Of a DNA stretch of 64,000 nucleotides, positions 35,663 to 44,383 are shown in pieces. The translations under genes and the position numbers were made by a program. Each line of letters starts with the position of its first letter. Positions within the stretch are counted from its first letter, which is position 1. A model generated the notes under the pieces. That model was not told where the DNA came from. It made no database searches and worked only from the letters and a program-made list of their open reading frames with translations. This stretch comes from CAWCBG01 sp963793845 (GTDB lineage Bacteria > Acidobacteriota > Terriglobia > Terriglobales > Acidobacteriaceae). The DNA lies in assembly GCA_963793845.1 (NCBI GenBank), contig CAWCBG010000014.1, positions 248,001 to 312,000 on the forward strand. Direction: 5' to 3'.

Positions 35663-36519
35663 GGAAGGGGCTCCAATTGGCTGTGATGAATCCAGCCGCG
35701 ATGACCGTCCTCGGTTTCGACTCCGTACCAGTAGGGTGTCAGCACCACAATCACCACTTCGGCCTGAGCCGGCAACGACGAGATGGCGGCGGCACTCTGA
35801 AAGGGTGCGGACTTCAACGACGCTCCCGCATCCTTGACCCGCAAAATGACCTGGTGCCGCAGCGTATCGACCTGCTCCTGCAGGTCATGCTCATTCAAGC
35901 TGGGACTGGAGGAGCCGTTGACCGGCTCCGAGTGCGGCAGGGCTGCCAGGGGTTCCACCGACGCCTGCGCGGGTTGAGGAACAGGCTGCGCATTCGCATC
36001 CTGGGCCTGGTTCCGGCTGGCTTGAATGTTCCTGAGATGGGCTTGAATCGCGCCATATTCACCGGATTCGACATTCCCGGTAGATGGATGCCTGACGTTG
36101 CGAGCGTCCACAAATACCGCGTCGATTCGCAGAATCACAGCATCTGGGCTGTCCTCTTGAATAACGTAGCGCACGCTGATCGTGCCTATGTCCTCGCTGT
36201 CCTTGAAAAACCGCGGCGACAGGATCTTGTCGGCAACTTTGTAGTAAGCCGTTCCAGGTCCCGGCCAGACTCCAAAGACACGAGCCGAACTCGCGCTGTG
36301 GGCGCCGTAGAGAATCCTCTCCTTTTCATAGGAATAGGTTCCGTGAATGATCTGGTCTTGTGTCACCTCCTGGACGGCCTTCACCACGTCGGCCGCCGGA
36401 AATTCCACCCGCACGATCATGGTTTGCGCTTCGTTACTCCGCGATTTGGGAGAAGGCCATGCCGTGGCGGAAATCGCCAGCAGCAAGACAAAACACAATT
36501 GCCGGCCAAATGCAGGCAT
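35659..36519 (-). CDS. Secreted SH3-domain protein paralogous to its downstream neighbour
   Basis: A signal peptide (LCFVLLLAISATAWPS) is followed by an alpha/beta domain that parallels the neighbour's (PAADVVKAVQEVTQDQIIHG, TISVRYVIQEDSPDAVILRIDAV). A Gln/Pro/Ala-rich linker, a short coiled coil (DLQEQVDTLRHQVILRV) and a C-terminal SH3-like domain (EVVIVVLTPYWYGVETEDGHRGWIHHSQL) follow. The ATG at 36519 is preferred because the signal peptide starts there, giving 286 residues; in-frame starts at 36591 or 36564 would add 15-24 residues. Ends in a 4-base overlap with the next gene. Envelope role likely, details unknown. Confidence 0.7.
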   Translation of the reverse strand: MPAFGRQLCFVLLLAISATAWPSPKSRSNEAQTMIVRVEFPAADVVKAVQEVTQDQIIHGTYSYEKERILYGAHSASSARVFGVWPGPGTAYYKVADKILSPRFFKDSEDIGTISVRYVIQEDSPDAVILRIDAVFVDARNVRHPSTGNVESGEYGAIQAHLRNIQASRNQAQDANAQPVPQPAQASVEPLAALPHSEPVNGSSSPSLNEHDLQEQVDTLRHQVILRVKDAGASLKSAPFQSAAAISSLPAQAEVVIVVLTPYWYGVETEDGHRGWIHHSQLEPLP

Positions 36520-36708
36520 CTTTGGCCGGTAGGCATCCTTCGCCTTGACGGGGTGAATGGGCATTCGTGGTAACGATGAGAGCAACGACACGTGGAGAAA
36601 TTAGATATCTCGAAGGACCTGAGTTGTCAAGCAGGCACCTCGCCTCTGGGCAGACCTGAGGCTGTCCAAAAAAATGTTACCGAATTGTAAAAGATTCGTA
36701 AAAAAAAC

Positions 36709-36740
36709 ATGTTGCAACATCCTCCCTCCGAGGTATAGGA
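36709..36740 (+). promoter_or_regulatory. Candidate promoter/operator of the respiratory locus
   Basis: ATGTTGCAACAT at 36709-36720 is a perfect 12-base palindrome. Its TTGCAA half could serve as a -35 box, with TATAGG 16 bases downstream as a -10 box, 70 bases before the first gene's ATG at 36811. The flank 36667-36708 contains A-rich runs. This layout suggests a dimeric regulator binding over the promoter of the cytochrome oxidase locus. Confidence 0.4.
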
Positions 36741-36810
36741 TTCCGGCCAATTTGGGGTGCGTGCTTTTCCAGTTGCGACAAAAGCCAGTCTCATCAGCGA
36801 GGTAATCGCT

Positions 36811-38190
36811 ATGCGGATCAGCTGTAAGCATGTTTCGGATGGAGAGCGGTTCTTCTTCGGTGCTTCCTGCGCAAGTTTCACAAGCGCCTTGAGCCTGATA
36901 GTTTTCCTGCTGATTTTTTTCGGTCCCACACCGAGTCACGCGTTTCCAGCGTTTGCGCGTAAATACGGTTTGCCCTGCTCGGCATGCCACGAGGCATGGC
37001 CGATGCTGAACTCCTTCGGACAGACGTTCAAGGACAACGGTTACCAGTTGATGAATGATCGCGATTCGCTGATCTGGCAGAATCCGTCGTACTGGCCGGT
37101 GACTTTCCGCATTACGCCGAATTGGCATTTGGAAAGCACGAACAAGGTCGCCGTCGATCAACCGGATGGCAGTCAGGTTGAACGCAACGTTACCGAGAAC
37201 GGTTTCGACATAAGCGGGCTCGATATCCTCAGCGGTGGCACTCTGGTCAAGAACATCTCGGTGTTAATGGTGCCATCCTCCGACAATACCGGCGCCTTCC
37301 ATTTCGAAAGCGTCTGGGCCCGATTGGACAATATTGGCCACAACTCCTGGTTCAACTTCAAGATGGGCAAGTTCGAGTTGGACAATGTCATCTCGGAAAA
37401 ACGCATTCTCAACCTGTCGGACAATGGCGGGTTCTATGTGCTGTATCACTTCTCTCCGCTGGGTGACACCAACATCTTTGGCCAAATGGGTGACAACCAG
37501 TTTGGAGCGGAGTTAATGGGTCACTCGCTTAACGACCGGACCCGCTATTCGGTTGCGCTAATTAACTCGAACGATGGCAACGTCAATTTGAGCTCGAAGA
37601 ACGCCTACTCCACCTTCATTACGGCCAGTCAAGCCTTCGACGCCGGCTACCAGGGCGGCGTGGACCGCGTAGGCGGCTATGTGTTCGTCGGTGACGCACC
37701 CACCTACAATCTGACCTCGGGCGGAGTGCCCATCACGGGAGTGGGCAACAAGCCCTTCAATCGCGAAGGCCTCTTTGCGGTGATCTATGCGAAGAAACTG
37801 GATTTCCAGCTGTTCTACCAGCATGGCTCAGATAGCTCCTACTTCGGAACGGCTACGCAGGCGGATATGGCGCTCCCCTTCGGGGCGAGATCCCCGTCTT
37901 GGAACGGTGGATTTGTGGAAACCCATTACGTGTGGAATCCGCAACTCATCTTCATCCAACGCGATGAATTCGTGAGGATGTCGCAGCAGGCGCTGCCGAC
38001 CATTCCGGGGAACTGGGGGAATACGAACGCTTACACATTCGCGCTCCGCTACTATCCCTTCATGTTCAGCCGGGCCGGCTTCGCTTATCACGCCGAATAC
38101 TCTCTGATTCAACAGCAGGGAACGTCGCCACTGAGCTTTACGCAACTGAGTAGCTACAGCGTTTTTATGGGCCTTGACTTTGCCTTCTGA
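36811..38190 (+). CDS. Cyc2-like fused monohaem cytochrome / outer-membrane porin
   Basis: The 459-residue protein has a signal peptide ending in GPTPSHA. The mature N-terminus FPAFARKYGLPCSACH places one haem c motif (residues 56-60) within about 16 residues, followed by PMLNSFGQTFKDNGYQ. That FAR-x-x-G-x-x-C-x-x-CH-x-x-x-P-x-L-x-x-FG-x-x-FK-x-NGY layout is that of Cyc2-type iron oxidases. The remaining 390 residues have alternating aromatic/polar strands and a terminal Phe, as expected for an outer-membrane barrel. It could take electrons at the cell surface and pass them inward. GAGGT lies about 7 bases before the ATG at 36811, so that start is preferred over a GTG at 36757. Less specific porin-cytochromes share parts of this pattern. 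Confidence 0.78.
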   Translation: MRISCKHVSDGERFFFGASCASFTSALSLIVFLLIFFGPTPSHAFPAFARKYGLPCSACHEAWPMLNSFGQTFKDNGYQLMNDRDSLIWQNPSYWPVTFRITPNWHLESTNKVAVDQPDGSQVERNVTENGFDISGLDILSGGTLVKNISVLMVPSSDNTGAFHFESVWARLDNIGHNSWFNFKMGKFELDNVISEKRILNLSDNGGFYVLYHFSPLGDTNIFGQMGDNQFGAELMGHSLNDRTRYSVALINSNDGNVNLSSKNAYSTFITASQAFDAGYQGGVDRVGGYVFVGDAPTYNLTSGGVPITGVGNKPFNREGLFAVIYAKKLDFQLFYQHGSDSSYFGTATQADMALPFGARSPSWNGGFVETHYVWNPQLIFIQRDEFVRMSQQALPTIPGNWGNTNAYTFALRYYPFMFSRAGFAYHAEYSLIQQQGTSPLSFTQLSSYSVFMGLDFAF

Positions 38191-38200
38191 GGGATGCCCG

Positions 38201-39163
38201 ATGCACGCGAGAATTCTGCAATGCCGATTGATCTTGAGTGCTGTGACGGTTCTGCTCCTCGGGATCGCCTGTTGGGGACAGCAGACGGAGTACAGCGAAA
38301 ATCAGCGTCTCAACATGGAGAGCCACGTCGGCAGTATGACGGGGCACGCCACCATTGGGGCGCCAATTTACAAGCGGTTCTGCATTGGATGCCACGGAGA
38401 TCTTGGCGACGGGAACGGCGAGAATGCGCAGTGGATCGATCCCAAGCCGCGCAACTTCACCATCGCTATCTTTCGCTGCCGCTCCACACCCACTGGAACG
38501 CTGCCCCTCGACAGCGATCTTTACGACACCATTGGACGCGGGATGCTGAACTCCAACATGCCGCACTGGCTGCCCCTGACGAATGAAGACCGGGTAAACC
38601 TTGTCGCCTACGTCAAGCATTTCTCGCCACGATGGCTGACCGAGAAGCCTGGCACCCCGATCGTCATTCCGCCTGAACCGCCGGTAACCGCGGAGAGGAT
38701 CAAGGAGGGGCGGGTGATCTTCCAGAAGCTGGAGTGCTGGAAATGTCACGGCGTCACCGGTCGCGGCAACGGACCTTCCGCGTCCACTCTAACCGACGAC
38801 GAAAACCGTCCCATCCTGCCTTTCAACTTTCACGATTCGCAGCGCTTCAAGTGTGGCGCCACCGACCAGGCCATGTACAAGGACTTCATGACCGGGCTGG
38901 ATGGCTCACCCATGCCGTCCTTCTCCGACAACGTGAAGCCTGACGAGGCGTGGGCCCTGGTGATGTATTTGCGCACCTTGCAGCCTGAGGACACCCCGGA
39001 GAAGCAGATCGCCAGACAGCTTGGGCTGACGCCCATCAACCCCCTGGAGCCGCTGCCCAGCAGCGATTCAGGAACGCCGGCGCCCAATGCCCCGGCAAAC
39101 GAGCCGGCCCCGGCAAATCCACCAGCCCCTTCGCCGAAGGCCAGCAACACTGGAAATGAGTGA
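38201..39163 (+). CDS. Dihaem cytochrome c, periplasmic
   Basis: The 320-residue protein carries two class I cytochrome c domains: CIGCHGDLGDGNG (residues 61-65) and CWKCHGVTGRGNG (179-183). Methionine ligand candidates are NSNMPHW and GSPMPSF. The signal sequence is RLILSAVTVLLLGIAC; a Cys at its end could be a weak lipoprotein site. A Pro/Ala-rich tail of about 35 residues ends the protein. It starts 10 bases after the Cyc2-like gene, with GAGGGA upstream of the ATG. By position it corresponds to the dihaem carrier (Cyc1) that links Cyc2 to the oxidase in Acidithiobacillus (inference). Confidence 0.85.
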   Translation: MHARILQCRLILSAVTVLLLGIACWGQQTEYSENQRLNMESHVGSMTGHATIGAPIYKRFCIGCHGDLGDGNGENAQWIDPKPRNFTIAIFRCRSTPTGTLPLDSDLYDTIGRGMLNSNMPHWLPLTNEDRVNLVAYVKHFSPRWLTEKPGTPIVIPPEPPVTAERIKEGRVIFQKLECWKCHGVTGRGNGPSASTLTDDENRPILPFNFHDSQRFKCGATDQAMYKDFMTGLDGSPMPSFSDNVKPDEAWALVMYLRTLQPEDTPEKQIARQLGLTPINPLEPLPSSDSGTPAPNAPANEPAPANPPAPSPKASNTGNE

Positions 39164-39188
39164 CCGGATCGAACAAGGAGATCATTCG

Positions 39189-39935
39189 ATGAAAGTTCAA
39201 TTGAAAGTTGCGGGAATGTTAGCCGTTTTGTTCGTCATTGCGACTGCTGTTCTCACCCTTGGGCCCGAGGTAAAAGCGGCAGCCAACGGCAAGATTACCG
39301 GAACCGTGAAGCTGGACGGCCCCGCTCCCCACATGAAGGGGATCGACATGTCGAAGGATCCGTACTGCGTGAAGGCTCACGCCAACGATCCCGCCCATTT
39401 GGAGCTGGTGGTGGTGGGAAAGGATGGTGGCTTGGCCAACGTCGTCCTCTATATCTCCCAGGGTCTGACGGCGAGCGAAGCCGGCCAGAAGCCCTCCTCG
39501 GTTCCTGTGTTCGATCAAAAAGGATGCATGTACACGCCGCATGTCGTGGCGATGGACGTCGGGCAGGAATATAAGGTGGTCACCAGCGACCAGACCGCGC
39601 ATAACATTCATCCCGAGCCAAATCCCATGACGGGCAACATCCCATGGAATCGCTCCCAGCCGCCGGGTGCGCCCCCGATCGTCCAGAGCTGGAAGGCAGA
39701 AGAAGTGGCCATCCCCGTGAAGTGCAACATTCACCCGTGGATGCACGGCTACTTTGTGGTCGTCAAGGGACCCTATGCCGTTACGACGGACAGCGGTTCG
39801 TACACCATCGAAAACGTACCTCCTGGCAACTACACGGTCACCTCATGGCAGGAAACCTACGGAACTCAAACCCAGAAGGTGACGGTGGCGGCGGGTCAAT
39901 CGGCGCCCTTGAACTTCACCTACAAGGCGAAATAG
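39189..39935 (+). CDS. Predicted blue-copper (cupredoxin-like) protein with carboxypeptidase-regulatory-like domain
   Basis: A signal peptide (VAGMLAVLFVIATAVL) precedes a beta-sandwich. It has TAHNIHPEP (His 138) and KCNIHPWMHGYF (Cys 179, His 182, Met 185): the H...C-x2-H-x2-M pattern of a type 1 copper site. The C-terminal part (DSGSYTIENVPPGNYTVTSWQ) is a carboxypeptidase-regulatory-like domain. 248 residues. AAGGAG lies 8-13 bases before the ATG at 39189. It likely shuttles electrons in the periplasm between the dihaem cytochrome and the oxidase. Copper binding itself is a prediction from spacing. Confidence 0.78.
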   Translation: MKVQLKVAGMLAVLFVIATAVLTLGPEVKAAANGKITGTVKLDGPAPHMKGIDMSKDPYCVKAHANDPAHLELVVVGKDGGLANVVLYISQGLTASEAGQKPSSVPVFDQKGCMYTPHVVAMDVGQEYKVVTSDQTAHNIHPEPNPMTGNIPWNRSQPPGAPPIVQSWKAEEVAIPVKCNIHPWMHGYFVVVKGPYAVTTDSGSYTIENVPPGNYTVTSWQETYGTQTQKVTVAAGQSAPLNFTYKAK

Positions 39936-40012
39936 GGCCTTAGCTTGCGGACGCGCGATTATCGGCGGCCGAACTTTGCGCAAGACATCTTCAGGGAGCG
40001 AGTGAGACGCGT

Positions 40013-40816
40013 ATGGCGAAATTCTTTGCGGTGACCATCATCGTAATTGCAATCGCTTCTGCGGTTCCCATCGTGATGCACACCTGGGAGCCGCCGGTTG
40101 ATATCTCGACCCACGGCCCGATGATCGATGCGCAGATGTCGGAGACCATGATCGAGGCTGGCATCTGCTTTCTGGCCGCGCAGCTGGTTCTGGCATTTTT
40201 CATCTGGCGATTCTCGGGCCGTCCCAAGGGTGAAAAGATCAAGAGCTTCCCCGGCGGAGCGCGTGCCCTGGTCACCGCTGCGGTGATCGTGGTGGGCCTC
40301 GAGGTACTGGCGCTGGGGGCTTTTGGCACCAAGGCCTGGGCGAGCATCTACTTCACACCGGCGTCCGCCGACGCCTTGCCCGTACAGGTTCAGGCCGGCC
40401 AGTTCGCCTTCTACTTCCGGTATCCCGGACCGGATGGGAAGTTCGGCCCCATCCACCCCGAGCAGATCAACGAGTCCACAGAAAACTTCTTTGGCCTCGA
40501 CACCACCCACGATCAGGATTCCAAGGACGATATTGTGACCGCCGAAATGGCGGTGCCGGTAAACCGTGAGATCCATCTGCTGATGCACTCCAAGGACGTA
40601 GGGCATTCCTTCTTCGTGCGGGAGCTGCGCATTCAGCAGGACTTCGTGCCCGGTCTCGATCTATCCGTCCATTTCACCCCAACCAAGATCGGCCGTTACG
40701 AGATTGTATGCACGCAACTCTGCGGCCTGGGTCACTACAACATGAAGGCCTATCTCGAAGTCAAGTCGCAGGAGGACTTCGACAACTGGCTGAAGCAGCA
40801 GGCGGCATTGCAGTAG
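40013..40816 (+). CDS. coxB: Cytochrome c oxidase subunit II (CuA)
   Basis: Subunit II accepts electrons from the periplasmic carrier. Two membrane helices near the N-terminus (FFAVTIIVIAIASAVPIVM and AGICFLAAQLVLAFFIW) are preserved and a third hydrophobic stretch follows. The CuA site is complete: His 198 in VGHSFF and CTQLCGLGHYNM (Cys 233, Cys 237, His 241, Met 244). There is no fused cytochrome c domain, so the oxidase is not of the caa3 type and needs a separate donor. It is the first of a tight run of cox genes. Confidence 0.94.
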   Translation: MAKFFAVTIIVIAIASAVPIVMHTWEPPVDISTHGPMIDAQMSETMIEAGICFLAAQLVLAFFIWRFSGRPKGEKIKSFPGGARALVTAAVIVVGLEVLALGAFGTKAWASIYFTPASADALPVQVQAGQFAFYFRYPGPDGKFGPIHPEQINESTENFFGLDTTHDQDSKDDIVTAEMAVPVNREIHLLMHSKDVGHSFFVRELRIQQDFVPGLDLSVHFTPTKIGRYEIVCTQLCGLGHYNMKAYLEVKSQEDFDNWLKQQAALQ

Positions 40817-40863
40817 GTGGTCGAGCCGCTCCCGGAAACGGGGGAGACTGAGGGGATCATTCC

Positions 40864-42648
40864 ATGCACGATATGTCCGGACAGGCGGTTCATCATCATG
40901 CTCCACCGACGGGGTTCATCCGGAAGTACATCTTCAGCCTCGATCACAAGGTGATCGGCGAGCAGTATTACGCGCTCGCGCTGGTGGCGGTCTACATCGG
41001 GCTGGTGCTCTCCTGGATCATGAGGATTCACCTGGCGTGGCCGGGCTATGCCATTCCGGGCGTCCGCTTCCTGTCCAGTACCGGAGCCCCCGGAGGCGTG
41101 CTCACGCCGGAGTATTACCTGCAGCTGATGACCATGCACGGCACCATCATGGTCTTCTTTGTGCTGACCACTGCGCCCTTTGCGGGTTTCGGCAATTTCT
41201 TTTTGCCCATCCAGGTAGGCGCCGAGGACATGCCCTTCCCGCACATCAACATGATGTCCTTCTGGGTCACCTTCGTCGCGTTTATCGTGGCGGTATCGGC
41301 ATTCTTCGTACCCCAGGGACCGCCATTATCGGGGTGGACGGCGTACGCGCCCTTGAGCGCGCTGGGACAGATTGCGGGCCCGGGGCAGGGAACCGGCCAG
41401 GTGTTGTGGGCAGTTTCGATCGCCATCTTTTGCGTAGGACAGCTGCTGGGCTCGTTGAATTTCATCTCCACCACGCTCGACATGCGATGCAAGGGTATGA
41501 GCCTGATGCGCATGCCGCTTTCAGTCTGGGCCTGGTTCATCACGTCGTGCATTGGCCTGACGGCGTTCGCGGTATTGATGCCGGCCTGCATTCTGTTGAT
41601 CATGGACCACGTTGCCGGCACGAGTTTCTTCATTCCCTCCGGCCTGGTGGTTAATGATCAGTTACAGACCCATTCCGGCGGATCGACCCTGTTGTGGCAA
41701 CACCTCTTCTGGTTCTTTGGACATCCGGAAGTCTACATCGCGATCGTGCCCGCCATGGGCGTTGTCTCGCACGTGCTGATCACCAACATGCGCCGGCCGC
41801 TGCTGAGCGCCCGGGTCATCATCTATTCGATGACTTCGATCGCGTTTCTCAGCTACATGGTTTACGGACATCATATGTTCGTAAGCGGCATGAACCCTTT
41901 CTCGTCGATTGTGTTCTCCTTCCCCACACTGGTAATCACGATTCCCGCCACCATCATCGTATTGATCTGGATTGGGAGTCTTTACGGTTCGAAGCTGCGT
42001 ATCAACACTGCTTCTCTCTTTGCGCTGGGCTTTATCTCCATGTTTGTCAGCGGCGGCATCAGCGGATTCTTCCTGGCACAGCCCTCGCTTGACGTGATGC
42101 TGCATGCGACCTATTTCGTGGTCGGGCACTTCCACCTGGTGATGGCCGTGGCTGCACTGTTCGGAATCTTCGCCGGAACCTACTTCTGGTTCTCCAAGGT
42201 GACCGGCAGAATGATGAACGAGACCCTGGGCAAGATCCACTTCTGGTTTACGTTTGTCGGCGCGTACTGCATCTTCATGCCATTTCATTATCTGGGAATG
42301 GCGGGCAATATACGCCGCTACCAGGCTTTCGTCGACGACTTCATGGCGCCCTTGATGCCGGTGCACAAGTTCATCACCATCGCAGCTCTGATCACCGGTG
42401 CGGCGCAACTCGTTTTTCTGTATAACCTGATTCACAGCCGTTTCTGGGGCAAAACTGCACCGCAGAATCCCTGGGAGGGGACGTCCCTGGAGTGGTCGAT
42501 CCCATCGCCGCCGCCCTTCGATAACTTTGGCGGCAAGATCCCCGTGGTTTATCACGACCCCTATCAGTACGGAGTGGAAGGCGCCAGCAAGGATTACGTG
42601 ATGCAGGATTCGCCCGAGGAGATCCATTCAGGGCATGACGAGAAGTAG
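40864..42648 (+). CDS. coxA: Cytochrome c oxidase subunit I, A1-type
   Basis: The 594-residue catalytic subunit has twelve or more helices. WFFGHPEVYIAIVP contains the CuB His, the D-channel Glu and the cross-linked Tyr that define A1-type oxidases. YMVYGHHMFVSG gives the two other CuB His, and FVVGHFHLVMAV the haem a/a3 ligands. It reduces oxygen to water and pumps protons. The ATG at 40864 follows a purine-rich GGGGAGACTGAGGGG stretch. It sits directly between subunits II and III as in standard cox operons. Confidence 0.96.
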   Translation: MHDMSGQAVHHHAPPTGFIRKYIFSLDHKVIGEQYYALALVAVYIGLVLSWIMRIHLAWPGYAIPGVRFLSSTGAPGGVLTPEYYLQLMTMHGTIMVFFVLTTAPFAGFGNFFLPIQVGAEDMPFPHINMMSFWVTFVAFIVAVSAFFVPQGPPLSGWTAYAPLSALGQIAGPGQGTGQVLWAVSIAIFCVGQLLGSLNFISTTLDMRCKGMSLMRMPLSVWAWFITSCIGLTAFAVLMPACILLIMDHVAGTSFFIPSGLVVNDQLQTHSGGSTLLWQHLFWFFGHPEVYIAIVPAMGVVSHVLITNMRRPLLSARVIIYSMTSIAFLSYMVYGHHMFVSGMNPFSSIVFSFPTLVITIPATIIVLIWIGSLYGSKLRINTASLFALGFISMFVSGGISGFFLAQPSLDVMLHATYFVVGHFHLVMAVAALFGIFAGTYFWFSKVTGRMMNETLGKIHFWFTFVGAYCIFMPFHYLGMAGNIRRYQAFVDDFMAPLMPVHKFITIAALITGAAQLVFLYNLIHSRFWGKTAPQNPWEGTSLEWSIPSPPPFDNFGGKIPVVYHDPYQYGVEGASKDYVMQDSPEEIHSGHDEK

Positions 42649-42685
42649 CAACCGGGAAACCGGGAACCAAAGGGTGTAGTACATT

Positions 42686-43357
42686 ATGGCAACCACGGTC
42701 CACGAACCACCAGATCTACAGTCCCGCCACCCGGCTCTTTCGGACGATGGCGGAGGGCACGGGCAAATCCCTCCAGCCTGGGACATGACCGCTCTTGCGG
42801 ACAGCTCGCCAGCTTCCCGAACTGGCGTTTGGGTCGGCATGGCGGCCATCACCATGACCTTCGTTGCCATTACCAGCGCGATGGTCGTCCGCCAGGGTGC
42901 TTCCATGGACTGGCGGCATTTCACCCTGCCGTCAGTGCTTTATCTCGACACCATCGTACTGCTGGTGAGCAGCTGCACATTGGAAGTGGCCCGCAAACGG
43001 GTAGCGCTCTTCGCCCGGGGAGTGCAGTCCGGCCGCTCGCTTCCGCTGCTGTGGCTTTGGCTAACGTTGGGACTCGGATTGTTGTTTGTCGGCGGACAAT
43101 ATGTAGCCTGGCTACAACTCAAAGCGCAGGGCTGGTATCTGGCTACCAATCCCAGCAGTTCGTTCTTCTACCTGTTTACTGCCCTGCATGCCCTTCACGT
43201 GCTCGGAGGGATCGCGGGCTTGATGTTAGTGGTCTGGCGGTTCAGCCGGCCGGTTCCGACCTTGCGCCTGAGCACTCTGAGTACGGTTTCCTACTACTGG
43301 CATTTCGTGGACGTGCTTTGGGTTTACCTGCTGCTGTTGCTGTGGGCGCGCATTTGA
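42686..43357 (+). CDS. coxC: Cytochrome c oxidase subunit III (first copy)
   Basis: The 223-residue protein has about five membrane helices. Motifs of subunit III are FYLFTALHALHVLGGIAGL in the centre and TVSYYWHFVDVLWVYLLLLL at the C-terminus, the latter nearly invariant in the family. An unusual N-terminal extension of about 45 polar residues (rich in His, Pro, Asp) lies before the first helix. A second subunit III gene follows, so the complex may carry either or both. Confidence 0.9.
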   Translation: MATTVHEPPDLQSRHPALSDDGGGHGQIPPAWDMTALADSSPASRTGVWVGMAAITMTFVAITSAMVVRQGASMDWRHFTLPSVLYLDTIVLLVSSCTLEVARKRVALFARGVQSGRSLPLLWLWLTLGLGLLFVGGQYVAWLQLKAQGWYLATNPSSSFFYLFTALHALHVLGGIAGLMLVVWRFSRPVPTLRLSTLSTVSYYWHFVDVLWVYLLLLLWARI

Positions 43358-43379
43358 CATCCCGCCGGGAGGAGGCTCC

Positions 43380-44010
43380 ATGAGCCAAACGGACATGACG
43401 ATGGGAACGCATTCCGCGGTGCTGGAGAGATCGTCGCCATTTGCGATGCCGACGAAGAAGCTGGCTATATGGCTGTTCATCATCGCCGACGGCGCGACCT
43501 TCGCGGGATGCCTGGTGGCATACGGATTTCTCCGCAATGGGTCATCGAACTGGCCTATGCCGTTCAAGTTTTCCCCCACCGTGGTGAATGCGATGGTGAT
43601 GACGCTTATCCTCATCACCAGCAGCCTGACGATGTTGCTGTGCGTGCGAAGCGCCAAAATGGGGGACAAGGCGAGGGCGCTGCGATGGATCCTGATTACC
43701 GCCGCCTGCGGCCTGCTTTTCGCCCTGCTGCATATCCGCGAGTGGATCGGACTGATTCACGAGGGTGTCGGACTATCGCACAATCCATGGGGAGAGCCGT
43801 TGTTTGGCGCAGCGTTCTTTACCATTACCGGCTTACATCTGCTGCACGTGACCGCCGGCGATCATCGTCTTATTGGCGGTGGCTGCCCGCTACAAGGGAG
43901 GCCATCTTGACGCCGACGATGTAGAGGTCGCCGGTCTTTACTGGCACTTTGTCGACCTGGTCTGGATGTTTGTCGTGCCGTTCGTCTATTTGCTAAACGT
44001 AGCCAAATAA
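43380..44010 (+). CDS. Cytochrome c oxidase subunit III (second copy, frameshifted)
   Basis: It begins with a polar stretch and then LAIWLFIIADGATFAGCLVAYGF, four helices in all before the shift. FFTITGLHLLHVTAG then loses its frame at 43857-43860, where one extra base occurs. The next frame continues as IIVLLAVAARYKGGHLDADD and ends with GLYWHFVDLVWMFVVPFVYL, the subunit III C-terminus. Corrected length 209 residues. AGGAGG lies 6-11 bases before the ATG. The full conservation on both sides of the shift argues for a sequence error. Confidence 0.85.
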
Positions 44011-44032
44011 TGCCAGTTGCAGAGGGCGCGCT

Positions 44033-44383
44033 ATGAGCGTTACAAACATAAAGAGTGGCGGAACCGCTGACTATTCCGGTAGTCTCGGAAAAATTCTGAT
44101 CATCTACCTCTGCATCGTCCTCCTGGCGGCGCTGCAGTTTGTCATTGCCTACCAGCATCTGGACGTGAGGGCTACGTTTCTGCGCATGTTTGCCATTGCC
44201 CTCGTGGAAGCTGGTTTAGCCGTGACATTTTTCATGCATCTCGGATCGGAAGATAAGAAGTTTACTTTCAGTGTCGCTGTGCTGGTTATTTTCGTTCTGA
44301 TTTCGATGCAGTTTAGTTGGACGGATAGCTTCCGGATGCAGCGTGGAGTTCCGGGATCGACTATTAGTACGGGGCCGAAGTAA
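44033..44383 (+). CDS. Cytochrome c oxidase subunit IV (bacterial type)
   Basis: The 116-residue protein has three membrane helices (ILIIYLCIVLLAALQFVIAY, FLRMFAIALVEAGLAVTFFMHLG, FSVAVLVIFVLISMQFSWTD). The motif AVTFFMHL in the second helix is typical of the small COX4-like prokaryotic subunit, which stabilises the complex. It follows the second subunit III gene by 22 bases and its stop overlaps the next ATG by one base (TAATG), so it belongs to the operon. Confidence 0.85.
   Translation: MSVTNIKSGGTADYSGSLGKILIIYLCIVLLAALQFVIAYQHLDVRATFLRMFAIALVEAGLAVTFFMHLGSEDKKFTFSVAVLVIFVLISMQFSWTDSFRMQRGVPGSTISTGPK

Noticed and set aside
35584..36573. Open frame of 329 codons opposite the SH3-domain genes
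   Set aside because: No domain or signal, Arg/Gly/His-rich. The opposite strand has two signal-peptide proteins with overlapping stops and starts.
39087..39188. Longer N-terminus for the cupredoxin-like protein
   Set aside because: The upstream residues overlap the dihaem cytochrome gene and lack a signal. AAGGAG before the ATG at 39189 and the signal peptide right after it decide the start.
41662..42627. Open frame of 321 codons opposite coxA
   Set aside because: Highly charged and His/Gln-rich, the usual antisense of membrane-helix codons. coxA is unambiguous.
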